Origin: Zoogloeaceae bacterium
Lineage (GTDB): Bacteria; Pseudomonadota; Gammaproteobacteria; Burkholderiales; Rhodocyclaceae
DNA: 6,286 bases
Reading direction: 5' to 3'
NCBI GenBank assembly: GCA_031274855.1
Contig: JAISPO010000137.1
Coordinates: 1 to 6,286 of the forward strand
Shown here one piece after another: positions 5,028-6,286 of the stretch (the stretch's first letter is position 1; each line of letters begins with the position of its first letter). A model generated the notes under the pieces. The model did not search any database. It saw only the letters and a list, made by a program, of their open reading frames with translations, and was not told the DNA's origin. The position numbers were made by a program, and so were the translations under genes.

Positions 5028-6277
5028 ACCGCTTTTTCTATTCGATCCTCACTTTCGCCCTGCTGCCCTGGGCGCTGCTGCATCTGCTCTGGCGCAGCCG
5101 CCGCCAGCCGGAATATCTGCGGCATTGGGGCGAGCGTTTCGGCTTTTACCGCCTGCCGCCCGCAACGCGCGCGATCTGGATCCATGCTGTGTCGGTCGGC
5201 GAAACCCGCGCCGCGCAACCGCTGGTCGCCGCCTTGCAAGCGCGTTATCCCGAACACCGCATCCTGTTCAGCCACATGACGCCCACGGGCCGCGAGACTT
5301 CCGCAGCCCTGTTCGGCGATCAGGTCGACCACGTCTACCTGCCTTACGACACGCCTTGGGCGGTCGCCCGTTTCCTTGCCCGCTTCCGGCCTGAACTCGG
5401 CCTCGTCATGGAAACCGAGTTGTGGCCCAATCTGGTCGCGGCTTGCCGCATCAGGCGGATTCCGCTTGCGCTCATCAACGCCCGGCTGTCGGCCCGATCC
5501 GCCCGCCGTTATGCTTATCTGTCTACGCTCTCGAAGCAAACCCTGTGCAACCTGACGGCCATCGCCGCGCAAGGCGAGGACGACGCGCAACGCCTGTGGC
5601 AAATCGGCGCGGCCGAAGTCGCCGTGCTCGGCAACATGAAATTCGATATCGAGCCGCCTGCCGCCCAGTTGCAAACCGGCGCCGAACTGTGGGCCGCCCT
5701 GCAAGGCCGTCCCATGTTCCTGTGCGCCAGCACCCGCGAAGGCGAAGAAGCCCTGCTGCTCGACGCATGGCCGAAAGACTGCCCGATTCTGCTGGCCATC
5801 GTGCCGCGCCATCCGCAACGATTCAATGAAGTCGCCGCCCTCATCGCGGCCAGAGGCTTCACCCTGTGCCGCCGTTCGGCCAACGCATCATTGCGCCCCG
5901 ATACGCAAGTCTGGCTTGGCGACAGCATGGGCGAATTGTTCGCCTGGTACGCCGCTGCCGATGTCGCCTTCATCGGCGGCAGCCTGCTCGATTACGGCAG
6001 CCAGAATCTGATCGAAGCCTGCGCAGTCGGCACGCCCGCGCTGATCGGCCCCTCGACCTTCAATTTCGCCGAAGCCGCCCGCGCCGCAATCGCAGCCGGC
6101 GCCGCCTGCCAGGTCACCGACGCCGCAAGCACAATACGCACGGCGCTTGCGCTGATCGACGACCCCGCGCGCCGCGCCGCCATGTCCAAATTCGGCCGCG
6201 CCTTCGCCACCCGCCACCGCGGCGCCACCGCCCGTACCCTGATGCTGATCGACCGGCTTATGCCGGAAAAACCTTAG
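5024..6277 (+). CDS. waaA: 3-deoxy-D-manno-octulosonic acid (Kdo) transferase (WaaA)
   Basis: WaaA transfers Kdo from CMP-Kdo to the tetraacylated lipid A precursor, an essential step in most Gram-negative bacteria, at the inner membrane. The 417-residue protein has the GT30 layout. A hydrophobic N-terminal anchor (about 4-23) is followed by RQPEYLRHWGERFGFY (27-42). HAVSVGE (54-60) holds the catalytic base Glu60. Then come METELWPN (129-136), ALINARLS (149-156), GNMKFD (203-208), STREGEE (236-242), PRHPQRF (261-267), GDSMGEL (299-305), GGSLLDYGSQNLIEA (318-332) and GPSTFNFAEAA (342-352). The C-terminal nucleotide-binding loop reads GSQN and GPS where I recall GGQN/GGHN and GPH in many homologues. 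The ATG lies in the 4-bp ATGA overlap with waaC, so the two are translationally coupled. The number of Kdo units added (one, two or more) cannot be told from the sequence. Confidence 0.96.
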   Translation: MNRFFYSILTFALLPWALLHLLWRSRRQPEYLRHWGERFGFYRLPPATRAIWIHAVSVGETRAAQPLVAALQARYPEHRILFSHMTPTGRETSAALFGDQVDHVYLPYDTPWAVARFLARFRPELGLVMETELWPNLVAACRIRRIPLALINARLSARSARRYAYLSTLSKQTLCNLTAIAAQGEDDAQRLWQIGAAEVAVLGNMKFDIEPPAAQLQTGAELWAALQGRPMFLCASTREGEEALLLDAWPKDCPILLAIVPRHPQRFNEVAALIAARGFTLCRRSANASLRPDTQVWLGDSMGELFAWYAAADVAFIGGSLLDYGSQNLIEACAVGTPALIGPSTFNFAEAARAAIAAGAACQVTDAASTIRTALALIDDPARRAAMSKFGRAFATRHRGATARTLMLIDRLMPEKP

Positions 6278-6286
6278 GCTTTAACG

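Noticed and set aside
4898..5818. Minus-strand open frame of 306 codons opposite waaA
   Set aside because: Shadow of the waaA codon usage; low-complexity composition and no motif, and it also runs into the waaC 3' end.
1..6286. Defence system, mobile island or CRISPR
   Set aside because: All complete genes have clear housekeeping or envelope homologues, gaps are short, composition looks even, and there are no direct-repeat arrays, integrases or transposases.

Overview
The window is GC-rich, densely coded Gram-negative chromosome, most likely from a betaproteobacterium (Rhodocyclales or Nitrosomonadales-like; the order is a low-confidence guess). The reasons are the lipopolysaccharide inner-core genes waaC and waaA, a DUF3426-type protein followed directly by a PfkB-family kinase, and an ApaH of the GDIQGC / GDLVNRG type. 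I see no insertion sequence, phage gene, tRNA, rRNA, CRISPR array or other sign of a recently acquired island.

Layout. (1) Positions 1-1327, plus strand: the C-terminal part of a DUF3426 protein, then after 13 bp a complete PfkB kinase that closely resembles the mycobacterial-type adenosine kinase. (2) Positions 1328-1449: a 122-bp gap between convergent genes, holding two different hairpins and a run of five G-tracts that could form a G-quadruplex. It looks like remnants of dispersed palindromic repeats. (3) Positions 1450-4020, minus strand, transcribed from right to left: a family 2 glycosyltransferase of the WaaE/KdtX type, a UDP-glucuronate 4-epimerase (4-bp ATGA overlap) and apaH (4-bp gap), almost certainly one operon. 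(4) Positions 4021-4067: a 47-bp divergent promoter region with a perfect TATAAT for the rightward genes. (5) Positions 4068-6277, plus strand: waaC (heptosyltransferase I) and waaA (Kdo transferase), joined by a 4-bp ATGA overlap.

How the genes fit together. WaaA puts Kdo on the lipid A precursor and WaaC adds the first heptose to Kdo. The divergent glycosyltransferase probably adds a further core sugar, and the epimerase makes UDP-galacturonate from UDP-glucuronate. The centre and right of the window are therefore a lipopolysaccharide core locus. ApaH (Ap4A hydrolysis to ADP) rides at the end of the glycosyltransferase operon and faces an adenosine kinase-like gene across the repeat-bearing gap. 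A functional link between these two nucleotide enzymes is only a possibility.

I found no convincing undescribed multi-gene system. The points most worth a second look are the composite repeat/G-quadruplex gap, the adenosine kinase-like gene in a proteobacterium, the placement of apaH in a cell-envelope operon, and the very short divergent promoter region.
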